From positions 119,044,903 to 119,108,902 of the forward strand of contig NC_084802.1 of NCBI RefSeq assembly GCF_963169125.1: 64,000 nucleotides of DNA, given 5' to 3'. Position numbers and translations under genes: made by a program. Of this stretch, positions 1 through 10,902 are shown piece after piece (positions within the stretch are counted from its first letter, which is position 1; each line of letters begins with the position of its first letter). A model generated the notes under the pieces. It saw only the letters and a program-made list of their open reading frames with translations. It had not been told where the DNA came from and searched no databases. This DNA comes from Humulus lupulus (lineage: Eukaryota > Streptophyta > Magnoliopsida > Rosales > Cannabaceae).

Positions 1-1000
1 CCCAGTTCGGTCCCAATACACAATCTTTAGGATCCTTACTCGCCAAAAACACTATTCGAAGCACCAAGTCACCCAGATCGAGTCTACGTCCTTTTACCTT
101 CGAGTTAAAGTAATGTGTAATTCTCTGCTGATAATGGGCGAGGTGTAATTTTGACTCTTCCCGCTTTTCTTCGATTAGATCCAGGGATGCATTGAGAAAT
201 TCGTGGTTTTGATCTTGATCGAAGGTTTTTTTTCTATGTGTTGTCACTAGCGCTTCAATTGAGAGCATAGCTTCAGTTGCAAAGGTTAAAGAGAAGGGAG
301 TGTGACCTGTGGAGGTGCGAGGTGAGGTGCTATAGGCCCAAAGTACTTCCAGGAGCTGGTCGGGCCATAATCCCTTGGCTTCATCTAGTCACTTTTTCAA
401 GCTCGCCTTTATGGTTTTATTTACAGCCTCAATATGCCCATTACCTTGCAGATACGCCACTGAAGAGAACTCTTGATTATGTCGTACTTCTCACAAAAGT
501 TTGAGAAAAGATCACTATCGAACTGAGTTCCATTATCAGACATGATCTTCTTTGGGAGCCAAAAATGATACATGATGTTCTTCACGAAAAAATCCAGGAC
601 TCTCTTCGAGGTTCTAGAGGCTCGGCCTCAACCCACCTTATAAACTAGTCGATGGCGACAACTACATAGTGAACTCCTCCTTTTTCTGTTGGTAATGAAC
701 TAATTAGATCAATCTCCCATACTGCAAATGGCCAGGGGGACGAAATCATGGTTAACTCAATGGGTGTTATCCGAGCAATCGTGGCAAAGTGTTGACACTT
801 GTTGCATTTCTACACGTATGAGGCCGAATCCTTTTTGAATGTAGGCCAAAAATATCCCTGTCTCAATATCTTTAGAGCTAGGTATTGCCCCCCATCATGG
901 TCTCTGCAGAAGCCCTCATGTATCTCTTGTAGAATGGTCTACGATTCTTTGGACAGAACACACAATAGGAGGGGTAGTGAATGCCCTCGTCGGTATAGAG
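1..1000 (-). pseudogene. Integrase of element A
   Basis: Translating the minus strand gives a zinc-binding H-x-H ... C-x-x-C segment at about 800-960, a catalytic-core motif SDNGTQF near 500-540, and a C-terminal stretch ending in GPNW at about 1-20. This order (HHCC, core, C-terminal domain) is that of retroviral-type integrases, which insert the cDNA into host DNA. Stops occur in the zinc-binding segment near 810 and 930, so no full protein is possible. The part just upstream lies beyond the solo LTR, from 2109 on. No chromodomain is visible, consistent with a Tat element. Confidence 0.85.
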
Positions 1001-2108
1001 TGTTAGATTATTTTATAATATAATGTTTAGATTAAATAAACGTGACAAAGAGTGTCACATATTGTAACATATAATAGAGAGTTACAATATTTAGATATAT
1101 GAGAAATATCCAAATATGTAACATATTTGGTGTTACAAATTCAGCTACAAATTTATAACTTCCAAATATTGCCCTTTATTGTGTAGATTTGTTGTTACAC
1201 AATATTGAGATGAATTTCTTAAAGCCATATGTGAAATGGCTGTTAGAGATATGATTTTAACCCCAATAATGTGTTTTGGGGATTACAAAATCAATTGGGA
1301 TGGTATTGGAACCGTTTGGAAAAATAACACAATTTTTGTCCTGAAATTGGTCAGTGGCCACGACCTATGGGACAGAGAGCAGTGGCCGCCGTGACCATTG
1401 ATGTCCCTGGCCGCGGCCACAGGTGTTTTTCTGATAATTTTTTTTCTTCAGTTTTTTCCTATTTTGTTGAATGACTCCAAAATCCCAAATAACTCCTAAA
1501 GCTCACTATTAATTCCATAAACATCCAATTAATCATTGGCAACAGCCATGGGGGTTGGTGGAATTTGAAATTCTAAGGGTGTCTCTAAACTCTATAAATA
1601 GGGGCATGTTGCTCACTTGAAAGACACAATTTTTATATCCACTAGAGCACTTGGCTAGAAACATCTCGAGGCGTGATTATTCCGGAAAGCATTTCCAAAA
1701 TCTGTGAGAGATCCCTTAGTGCTTGAGTTAGGGGGAAATAATCTTTTGGACAAAGGTTTCAAACCTTGTTCAAGTTGGTGACCCCCAACACTCTTCACTT
1801 TGGTAGTGTGAGTGAGAGTTGTTTGTCTTTTGTTTCTTGTTCTTTTCTTTTATTCTATTGCTTTTCATCTTCATATTATTCCACTCTATTTACTTGTATT
1901 TCTTGTTTAGAGTTGTAATCTTTTCTTTTCTTTTGTTACAAACACTTTTGCTTTATTTGTATCTTTTGCTTAGAGTTGTATTTCACCATTATCTTCTTCT
2001 AATCCTTCTCTTACTTATTTTTATTTTCAGTTATAGAGTTGTAACACTATTTAATCAAGCTAAAGTTTGTTTGTAATATCCATTGAGGTAAATATTTTTT
2101 TTATAACA
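1001..2108 (+). mobile_element. Solo LTR (probably Ty1/copia type)
   Basis: The block begins TGTTA and ends TAACA and is flanked by the 5-bp duplication TAGAG (996-1000 and 2109-2113). Removing it with one duplication copy makes the minus-strand pol frame of element A continuous, which confirms both ends. A TATA box (CTATAAATAG) near 1591 gives the plus orientation. No primer site, coding domain or second LTR is present, so it is a solo LTR of about 1.1 kb left by LTR-LTR recombination. The copia assignment rests only on its TGTTAGA start and is weak. Confidence 0.88.
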
Positions 2109-3103
2109 TAGAGTTCCCTCAACAATAACATACCGTGGGACTTGATATAACAATTTTCTTTCGTCCTTTTGGTCATTTGGTAGTTGTCCAGTTGTGAGGT
2201 ATTCTGCTCTGGGGATTTTCCAGGTCGGTTTTGTGTTAATCACTCTGACCTCAACCGGTTCTTCCATTATGCTTGGTTGCACTAAGAAATCTACAGGGAC
2301 CATGTTTAATGCATTTGCTTCTTTGGTGGTGGCGAGTCGGGCTAAGGCATGAGCATTGGAGTTCTGCTCGCGGGGTACCTGCTAAATGGAACAAACCTCA
2401 AATCTAGACAACTCATCTTTAACCTTAGTGAGATAAGCTGCCATTTTGATACCTCGAGCTTGATATTGTCCCAATATCTGGTTAACCATGAGGTGAGAAT
2501 CCCTATAACACTGGATTGCCTTTGCTTTTAGTTCCTTTTCCACTTGTAATCCTGCCAATAGAGCTTCACATTCTGCTTCATTGTTGGACCCTTCGAACCC
2601 AAAACTTAAAGCCATACGAAATTGATGTCCCTCAGGTGAGATCAAAATTATCCCAGCTCCAGATCTGTTTTCGTTAGATGATCCTTCAACAAAGAGTTTC
2701 CACAATTCTTGCATTGGTTCTCTCATTGGCTCGTCCTGAAACTTCTACATTCGGCCACAAAGTCAGCGAGTGCTTGACTCTTGATTGCTGTGCGTGGCCT
2801 ATACAATATCTCAAACTAGCTGAGTTCGATGGACCACTTAAGCAAACATCCTGATGTTTCAGGCTTTTGTAAGACCTGCCTTAATGGTTGATCGGTTAAG
2901 ATGTGGATGGTGTGTGACTAGAAATATGACCTGAGTCTTCTCGAGGCAAAGATTAAGCAGAACGCGAGTTTTTCTATTAAAGGATATGGAGACTCAGCTC
3001 CTAGAAGTCTTTTACTCATGTAGTACACCAGTTTATGCGCTTGATTTTCCTCTAGAACTAATACGGCGCTAACCGCATTTTCTGTCACAGGTAGTTATAA
3101 GAG
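2109..3103 (-). pseudogene. Dual RNase H region of element A pol
   Basis: On the minus strand a first RNase H (roughly 2740-3100) carries the segments LTDQPLRQVL and LLKWSIELS typical of the RT-linked domain. A second, archaeal-type RNase H (RVT_3-like) follows at 2382-2726 with NNEAECEALLAGL and YRDSHLMVNQ. In the second domain the usual first catalytic Asp (F/Y-V-D-G-S-S) is Glu. The segment 2109-2303 is the linker to integrase. RNase H degrades the RNA template during reverse transcription; a second copy is characteristic of Tat elements. Stops interrupt the first domain near 2920. Confidence 0.82.
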
Positions 3104-4180
3104 CTAACATTCTCCAGCTATCAGTTTTGATAGTATGGGGGGTTCAACTAGGTGAGTTTTCAGATGCTGAAATGCCTGCTCGCATTCTTCGGTCCATTCA
3201 ATCTTCTTGTTTCCTCTGAGCATGTTGTAAAAGGGGAGACATTTGTCAGTTGATTTTGAAACGAAGCGGTTTAGGTTTGCTACTTTCCCAGTTAGGCTCT
3301 GTACTTCTTTACGCGACCTAGGCGAGGGTATTTCTAACAACGACCTGATCTTCTCTGGGTTCGCCTCTATCCTCTTGTGTTGACTATGAAGCCTAGAAAT
3401 TTCTGTGATTAAACCCCAAAGGTGCACTTATGGTGGTTTAGCTTCATGTCATATTTCCTTAGCATGCCAAAACATTGTTCCAGATTGGATACATGGTTAT
3501 TGGTAGTCTTTGATTTAACGAGCATATCATCGACATAATCTTCCATATTATTCCCATTCTGGTTAATGAATATTTTGTTGACTAGCCGTTGGTACGTTGC
3601 ATCAACATTCTTCAGTCTGAATGGCATAACCTTGTAGTAGTATACATTATGCTCTGTCATGAAGCTAGTGTGCTCTTAGTTTGCAAGATTCATTGCGATA
3701 TGGTTATATCCAGAATATGCATTCATGAAAGACATGAGCTCGTGAACGACTGTTGTGTCTACCAACTGATCGATTCGAGGTAGTGGAAAACAATCTTTTG
3801 GATAGGCCTTATTGAGGTCAAAGAAATCAACGCACGTTCTCAACTTTCATTGGGTTTTGGGACCAAAATAGGGTTAGCAACCCAGGTCAGAAATTTTGCT
3901 TCCCTAATGAATCCACACTTAAGTAGTCGAGCTACTTCTTCTTCTAAAGCTTCTGATCGCTCCTTCCTCAAAAGCCTTTATTTATGTACCTTTGCAGGCA
4001 CATTCCTATCTAGGTTAAGAGTATGAATTATTCCATTCAAATTGTTTCCCACCATATCTTCATGTGACCAGGCGAAGACGTCTAGGTTATTTCTCAAAAA
4101 CTCGACCAGCTCCTTCTTCCTTTCGGTTCCAAGATTTTTTCCAACTTTACTACCCTTGAAGGTACTTCTGGGTCGATATT
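3104..4180 (-). pseudogene. Reverse transcriptase of element A
   Basis: Minus-strand translation shows the N-terminal RT motifs (WVANPILVPKP near 3870, an FPLPRIDQLVD-like block near 3770), then the catalytic box YVDDMLVKSK at about 3510-3540 and the connection segment (3104-3427). The two catalytic Asp residues are kept. At least two frameshifts or stops break the domain, near 3660 and 3850. Family knowledge: RT copies the element RNA into cDNA inside virus-like particles. The N-terminal continuation of the same polyprotein lies beyond the inserted LTR, from 5616 on. Confidence 0.88.
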
Positions 4181-5615
4181 TGTTGATGGTGAGAACTCGT
4201 CAACTAAGTTGAGTTGGAAAAATTATCAAATCAAGATCACTAATCAGAAAGCTGTAAAAACTTGAACAATAACTCAAGAACAATGATAGAACAGTAATGG
4301 AGAATTCAGTCTTTCATTCACACTCAAGCCTCTGCTACAGTAAAATTTCCAACCCCCTTTCAGGTGGTCTTAGAGTTCATTTTATAGTAGGCTCTAATGG
4401 CCTTAGGTACATAGTGGTCCAGGAGACCATGGGGTACATAAGTACTATGTCAGGGGAGTGGCTTCAGAGGTTGTGGTCGTACATCCAGCACAGGAGTAGG
4501 TGTCAGGAGAATGCCTCCACTACTTGTCTGTACCCATGTCTGATGAGTGGTGGCAGGCGTAGTGGCGCAGGAGGTAGTGGTGTCGGCTCTGACCTTTGGC
4601 CGTAGACGTACGGACCATGACTCTTACCCCAGCAGTCTCACTGGCACTGGTATCCGTACTAAGTACTAGGTCATACAAGTGTGTCCCATTCGACTCGTAC
4701 TGGAGCCTCTAAGCATAGGGGTCTCAAGGTGTAGGGAATGGGACCCTGGGTATGTGTTATGGTTCTGGCGTGAGGTGGAGATCTTGGGTCCTTGGCACGA
4801 GATGCCTGAAGCCTTCCGAGATCACTCACGAGTATGGTTGATAGGCATGTGGCCTGGATGGATGTCTAAGGATGCGTAGCGAGACGCCCTCCTAGCGACC
4901 CCCTCGGTGGTGCGGCCCCCTTGGTGGTGCGGCTCCCCTGGTGGTGCGGCTCTCTGGCTGTTCACGAGGCCACTCCGGGGCGAGGTCACTCGAGCCAAGA
5001 TGGCGAGGCGGGGCCACGGGCGAGGCCACTTGGTCACTTCAGCCTAGGGCAAGGCGGGGCCACTTCGGCCTATGGCGAGGTGAGGCCACTTGGGCCTATG
5101 GCGAGGCGAGGCCACTTGATCACTTCGGCCTATGGCAAGGCGAGGCCACTTCGGCCTACGAGGTGAGGCCACTTAGGCCTATGGCGAGGCGGGGCCACTT
5201 GGTCACTTTGGCCTATGGCGAGGCGAGGGCTCACGAGGGCACTCGGGTGCGCGCATAAGGACGCGAGGCGGGGCCTCGCGTGGGCAGATGGGTGCGCGCA
5301 TAAGGGCGCATGGCGGAGCCTCGCGTGGGCACTTGGATGCGCGCATAAGGACGCAAGGCGGGGCCTCGTGTAGGCAGACGGGTGCGCGCATAAGGGCGCG
5401 AGACGGAGCCTCGCGCGGACACTTGGATGCGTGCATAAGGACGCGAGGCGGGGCCTCGCGTAGGCAGATGGGGGCGCTCATAAGGGCGGGAGACGGAGCC
5501 TCGCGTGGGCACTTGGATGCGGGTCACTGATGGCTGCGCGTCATGAGACCCTTGAGGCTTAGGCGGTACCCATGTAAGGCCAGGCCAGACCTTAGGTGAA
5601 ATTTGAGCGTCTATA
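4181..5615 (-). mobile_element. Solo LTR of a Tat-like element, minus orientation
   Basis: The block is flanked by ATATT at 4176-4180 and 5616-5620. Its left end, read on the minus strand, finishes GACGAGTTCTCACCATCAACA with one base changed relative to the LTR ends at 18445 and 48921, so it is an LTR of the same broad Tat group. The opposite terminus reads TATAG rather than TG, so the terminal dinucleotide has mutated. Joining the flanks restores the pol frame of A, supporting both boundaries. The inner part is very GC-rich and tandemly repeated. No internal domain or second LTR is present. Confidence 0.83.
4915..5525. repeat. GC-rich tandem repeats inside the solo LTR
   Basis: Two arrays are seen. 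From about 5045 to 5225, units of 30-45 bases built on 'GGCCTATGGCGAGGCG' and 'GGCCACTT' recur. From about 5245 to 5525, 45-base units built on 'GCGCGCATAAGG' and 'GGGGCCTCGCGT' alternate in two variants, giving a 90-base higher-order period. Because 45 is a multiple of three, the array is open in several frames and yields long repetitive reading frames (for example 5231-5641 minus, a 15-residue repeat). I regard these as by-products of the repeat and not as genes. Confidence 0.85.
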
Positions 5616-5909
5616 ATATTGATTTCCTCGAGCTCTTCCAACGCTTGGAGCTCAGACTTGTATTCACCTAATCTTGGATCAATGTCATCTTTCTGGGCGT
5701 CCTCGTTACTTCCATCCTGATGTTCTTCCGCCCCATGGGAAATTTTTGTTAACTGAGGCTCCTCTCCTCACTCAATAACGATCATTGCTTGCTGCCCGGG
5801 TTATGATTTTTCCTTCATGGCAATGCTATAGCATTCTCTGGCAATGAGCTGATCTTCTCTCATAGTACATATACCTAAGGTTGAGGGGAACTTCATCTCT
5901 AGGTTTCGG
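5616..5909 (-). pseudogene. Protease-RT linker of element A
   Basis: This minus-strand piece continues the A polyprotein upstream of RT. It contains an acidic stretch with ELEEIN at the junction with the inserted LTR, and a segment with ARECYSIAMK at about 5815-5850, both typical of the spacer between protease and RT in Tat elements. In-frame stops are present near 5760 and 5805. It is bracketed by two solo LTRs, so only 0.3 kb of original element survives here. Confidence 0.75.
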
Positions 5910-7993
5910 TGTTAGGAATTGTTACTAGTGCGTAGCGGAAATTGTGGTAAAGGTAGCATTGTACATTACAAATTTTTTTCCATATAAAATCTTTATATGA
6001 GGATCCTTTAATATGTAATATGTTAATCAACAAAATATGAATACATAAAATTGATAAGAACTGATTTACCTTTTGTAGCCTATCAAGAATCCTTGAATCT
6101 TTTCGTATAAAATTCAATCTTCCTATCCTCGCTAGAGTACTCAGACCAAGATCTTCCAAGACATTCTCTAAACCTCAAGATGTGGGTGGGCACATGGAGA
6201 ACAAGAATCAAATTTGTGAATAAAAAATATTCTCAACACATAAGACTCTTGATTATCGGATAGAGAGAAAAGTTTATCTTTTGTGAGAAAAAGATGATCA
6301 CTTTTACTGATGCTTCTTCAAAAAAACCTTATTCTCCTATTTTCTATCATATAGTATATATAGGCATTATTATCATAATAATAATCAAATAAAATTGATC
6401 ATCTTAATAATAATAAAATGAATGATAATTAAAGACAAAGTCTTACATTCCATTTTAAAACCATTTTTAAAATATTTTATTAATTAATTAAACAAAAGAA
6501 AAAACCAATAACTAATCATTATCAGTAGTGGTACACGCATAGGGCACTCCAGGAAACCCTATGCGTGTAACACTTCCCTAAAATAAGGGGATTTGATTTT
6601 TCATGCATATTTATTTTAGTTAATTAATAATTAGAAATTCAAATAAGGTATCTTCTTTTTAAGGAAAAGAGAATAACCTAAATTTCAAAATTCAAAATTT
6701 TAATTTTTATTATCATCTTATTATTAATTAAATAAATATAATAATCAAAACTAATTTTGACTATCCATATTTATCCTTTCTCACTTAAACAAAATAATTG
6801 ATTAAAATCAATTTCATTTATTTATATAGAATTTCAAAAATTGCATTAATGCAATTATAAATTGTGGAACTTCAATTATCACATAATTTGTATATTTATC
6901 CCGAAGAATAAATATTTTCTCAAACAACCCATTCACAGTTTGACCCTTGTATCAACTCTTACCTTGAATAGTGTTGATAGAGCCGCCCCAGGGACCTATG
7001 GACCAATAATTCCAAGCTACAATAAATAATAGATTATTAACCAAAACTCTTTGATTCAATAATCATATTTATTAATCTCATGATTACTCCACTATAAATA
7101 TGAGATTGTACTCTTAAGAATTAAATAAATATATTTATCGAGTGATTTATTGTGACCATAAAGTGTCCATTGATATAATCATTACATATATTAATCCTCT
7201 ATTGATGATTCATAATTGAGTGGGAATAAAATTATCGTTTTACCCTTTTAATTATATCTTTTTTCTTAGTGTACCATTAACTTAACTAGTGAAAGTTATT
7301 TCATAATCTGATTATGAATTTGACATCAATAACCTTTTTAGTTCCAAAAGCCAACCCAATAGGGAACCATCATTCAATCTATAAGAAGGTATAGATTCCA
7401 TATTTGTTATGCTATGTCCCCAGCCATATACACCATTGCGTCCCCAAAACAATAGTTCTTAGCTTGATCATTATGACAGACTGTAACGCATGAATCAAAG
7501 GATCAAATGACATATATAGGAGTTCATAGTAACTTCAAGATTAAGATCAGTTTGTATATGATCATCAGTTGATGTGTTATATAATACTACGAAACAGTAT
7601 TTAAACAAGTATTATCAAATCACATCTGGTCCAGTTCTACATACACTCAGTATGCAAAGTACATCCAATAAAGTGTCCTACTACACTAGTAACCCGGATC
7701 TAGGTCACATGTATTCATAATACTAGTGGACCATACTAGTAATAATTAATCTAAAGATTCCACAACTTTATTTTACCGCGAACTATTTAAGTCCATTATC
7801 TCAATCTCGATCCTCTCATACCAATATGAGATTGAGACCACATAGATGAACTTGGGAATTTTCTTCTATTTACTTAATATTATTAACAATAATATAGTAC
7901 ATAAGCTACATATACACAATAATTCAATTCATTTATTTATTTCATCAAAAACCATTGTCAACTACCATTGCTTTGAGGGCACAATTCCCAACA
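5910..7993 (-). mobile_element. Solo LTR, about 2.1 kb, probably Ty1/copia
   Basis: Read on the minus strand it starts TGTTGGGAATTGTG and ends CAATTCCTAACA, a nearly perfect inverted terminal match. The flanks are TTCGG (5905-5909) and GTCGG (7994-7998), a target duplication with one mismatch. The interruption splits the protease region of element A. It is AT-rich, with a TATA-like CCTATATATAC on the minus strand near 6355. Around 6530-6570 there is a short inverted repeat built on GCATAGGG/CCCTATGC. No coding domain, primer site or second LTR is visible. Confidence 0.82.
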
Positions 7994-8270
7994 GTCGGAT
8001 TGAGGTGATAGCCTCAAAATTCATTAGCGCGGGTCCTCCCAAAATTATGTTGTATGCTACTGGACAATCGATTATGACAAACTCGAGTATTTTAGAAACA
8101 ATTCACTTATCATCCCCTAGCGTAACTAAAAGTTTGATCGTCCCTATGGCTGACGTTCCTTCTCCTGAGAATCCCATCTTTTCTAGGGTGGACCTGCATA
8201 GCACGTTTACCGAACTCCCGTATCAATCGATATCCTTCGTACACTTTGATTGGTAAGGTGAACGGTTACA
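7994..8270 (-). pseudogene. Aspartic protease of element A
   Basis: Minus-strand translation gives the end of a retropepsin-like domain: a segment VDCPVAYNIILG near 8080-8110 and an STLEKMG-like block near 8180. The catalytic D-T-G triplet can be read near 8225, but a one-base deletion follows at once and breaks the frame. The protease would cut the gag-pol polyprotein during particle maturation. The domain is split from its downstream part by the solo LTR at 5910-7993. Confidence 0.75.
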
Positions 8271-10835
8271 ACTAGTGGATCATTATGCGAGAATCGAACG
8301 TTGCTAGTGTCCTCTTCTGTGGAAATGATTGGTTGTTTCTCCAACCTCTGTTGTTTTCATAACATTTGCTCTAGAATGAATTCAGTACCGTTGTGGGTTC
8401 TTAGCTCCTATATGTACATTTTTTGTCCCCATTACTTGTGCCCATCAAATGGGGTACTCCGGCGATAATGGTTATATCCCCTCCTACTATTGGAGGGGGA
8501 TGACTTGGTTCCCCTGGTCTATCTGGGCCTAGGGTTGATTGACCAAATTTTCTGGAACTGGATGAGTATTTCGCCTGGTTGGCTAATGGAGAACTACTCA
8601 GTTTCGGGTATACTGGGATAATGGTCTAGCTCGAATGAGAGTTTCGATCTCATCCTTTAGCTTTCGGTAATCATAAGTATAATGGCTGATGTCGTTGTGA
8701 TATCGTTAGAACTTAGCAAGGTCTCCCTTCCCCCTCTAGTGCATCAAAAGCTCCAGCTTCTTCAATGGAAGGCGACTAGAGTTCGCCAGGAAAATTTGCT
8801 CTCGCGTATCGGTCAGGTCGGTGTCGGTGGTGTAGATGGTCTTGAACTTTTCTTTGGGCTTTTTCTTTTTGGTTCCATTCTAGTCGCTCTCACCAGTTCC
8901 CTTTTGCCTATTGTTCCCCACCTGGTTATTCTGGGTAGCAGGTTGAGCTGTAGCTGCAACATCCGCCCCCGCTCCAGCAGGCCGAACAGGGATCTGGCTA
9001 GTTCCTGCGATAGCAGATCGCACCTTCTCCAGATTTATCCATTCCTGAGCTCGGGCCAGGAACTCATCTACACTCTTTACTCCTTTTCACTGGTGTTCTT
9101 TCTATAAATCACCTCCTCTTGTGATCCCTGTCCTCATTTCCATGAGCTTGGAGCTATCTTCAACATCCCTAGCTCGTGCCGCTGCATTGGTGAACCAGTT
9201 CAGGCATGCCTTCAGGGACTCACCAGGTTGCTGTTTTATGTTAGCTAGTGAATCGACCTTAACGCGAGTTGCCTTCGAAGCTAAAAACTGTCTCTTAAAT
9301 TCAGAAGACAATTCTTCCACTAGGTGATTGAATGTTTTTGTACTTGTTGAACTAGAATCAGGCGGGTTCGGTCAGAGTTGCGGGGAACAAGATACATCTT
9401 AAGTCAAACTTGATGTTGTGGGCTATCATTAATGTATTGAACGTGTTGAGGTGGTTGGACAGGTCAGTGTTTCCGTCATGTGCGGGCATGGTCAGCATCC
9501 TAAAGCCAACGTGATACGGAGCTGCCACAATGTTTGGAGAAAAAGGCTTGAGCTCCTCAACGGAATCACAATCATCGACTCCTTTTCCAGATATGAGTCT
9601 CTTCATTTGTTCTTCCATCAAGGCCAATCGTTCAAGGGTTGGATCCATGGCCTCTAGGTTATTTGGGAGTTGATCATCAGCCCCCATCCTATTGTACGCG
9701 TTAGATGGGTTTTTTCCCTCCAAGCTTGAGCTCGGTTAGGTGAGACATTCCCATTGTTGTGTACAATAGAAGGATCTCCCATGTGCTGAGTATAAATCAA
9801 ATCATCATGGCGATCTGGATATCTTCTTTCTAAATTCAGATGATCATGCAGGTCGGGATGTGAGTTGGAATAAAGACTTTATGCGGAGCTCAAATGATTC
9901 CTCAGGTCGCTTTCAAGTCTGCCTCCACGATGGCTCTCTGTCCTGTGACTTCCGTTAGTGAAACTTACACCTCGTGGTTGGGATCGAGGACTTGGATTAT
10001 TAGCACGAGGCCATGGGACATAGATTTCTTTTGAGGGAGGAGGATTTCTCCTGTTATCCCCTCGAGTTGGAGCGTTCCTCTGTGGGTGAGGTAGCGTTGG
10101 ATGTCAAACTAGTGATGACGAATGTCTTATTGGTGAAGCTATCCTTGTTCAATTTGGGTGCAATAGGTTAGCTTGTCTCTGTTCTACCTCATTCTTCTGG
10201 GTTGGAGGTAGAACCAATCAATTTCACTGTGTCGGAGGCTATAACTGTGGCACTGATGGATTCGCTGGGGTGTTTTGCCTCCTCGAATTGGTCCCAGCTC
10301 GCCCTGTTGAGTTGTTTTAAACATTCCATGGAATCTTCTCAGTAGGCATGGAGCTCAGAGTCATAGTTTGAACAGATTGACTAACATGGGGTCGATGGTT
10401 CCTATGAGTATTGGCAAGTTGAGTATTTCACTGATTTCGCTCTAAAGGTATGGAGCTCGAAGTTGCATTTATGATAGAGTGACTGAGATTGGGCCGGTTA
10501 TTCCTGTGGGACCTATGGGACCCACTTTACCTCCTTTCGATGTTAACATCGGTTGCAGGTGGGGGTAATTAAGCTAAGATCTCCTCAATTTTCTTGTTAG
10601 CCTTAGCGAGATGGCTCCTTAACTGGGCATTTTCCATCTCGATGGCTATCAGATACCCTAGATTAGGATTTGGTGTGCGTGATGTTGAGCTCCCAGTATT
10701 GTCTTGGTCCACATGTTGCTTTCCAGGATGGTGTAGAGCATATAGGCCTTCTCCCGAAGGAACGGCCGCACGATGCACCTCCTGATCACCAAGTTGTTCC
10801 ATCTCGTTCTCATGCATAGACTGGGTGACCACCAT
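8271..10835 (-). pseudogene. Gag of element A
   Basis: The probable start is the minus-strand ATG at 10835, 68 bases inside the LTR end. The N-terminal part (10569-10835) is open and ends in a short helix-rich segment. The capsid-like retrotransposon gag domain is recognisable at 9358-9723 (FRMLTMPAHDGNTDL, HLNTFNTLM) and 9102-9320 (ELSSEFKRQFLASK, QQPGESLKACLNWF). Stops and shifts separate these parts. The arginine-rich and low-complexity stretch at 9750-10550 is degraded. The region around 8300-9000 would hold the nucleic-acid-binding tail, but I see no intact zinc knuckle. Confidence 0.78.
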
Positions 10836-10880
10836 GATGAGTGTTGGGTCAAACTTGTGTGGGGGATTAAGTACTAATAA

Positions 10881-10902
10881 GATCTCAATGAAAGCACCAA
10901 TC
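10881..10902 (-). promoter_or_regulatory. Primer-binding-site region of element A
   Basis: Directly after the minus-strand LTR end (CCACGTCAACA) comes GATTGGTGCTTTCATTGAG, in the place of a primer site and starting with TGG two bases in. I recall this sequence next to LTRs of other plant Tat-like elements, but I cannot assign the tRNA from sequence alone. Confidence 0.55.

Noticed and set aside
5231..5641. A 136-codon repetitive protein on the minus strand
   Set aside because: It follows from a 45-base tandem repeat and runs across the LTR border into element A.
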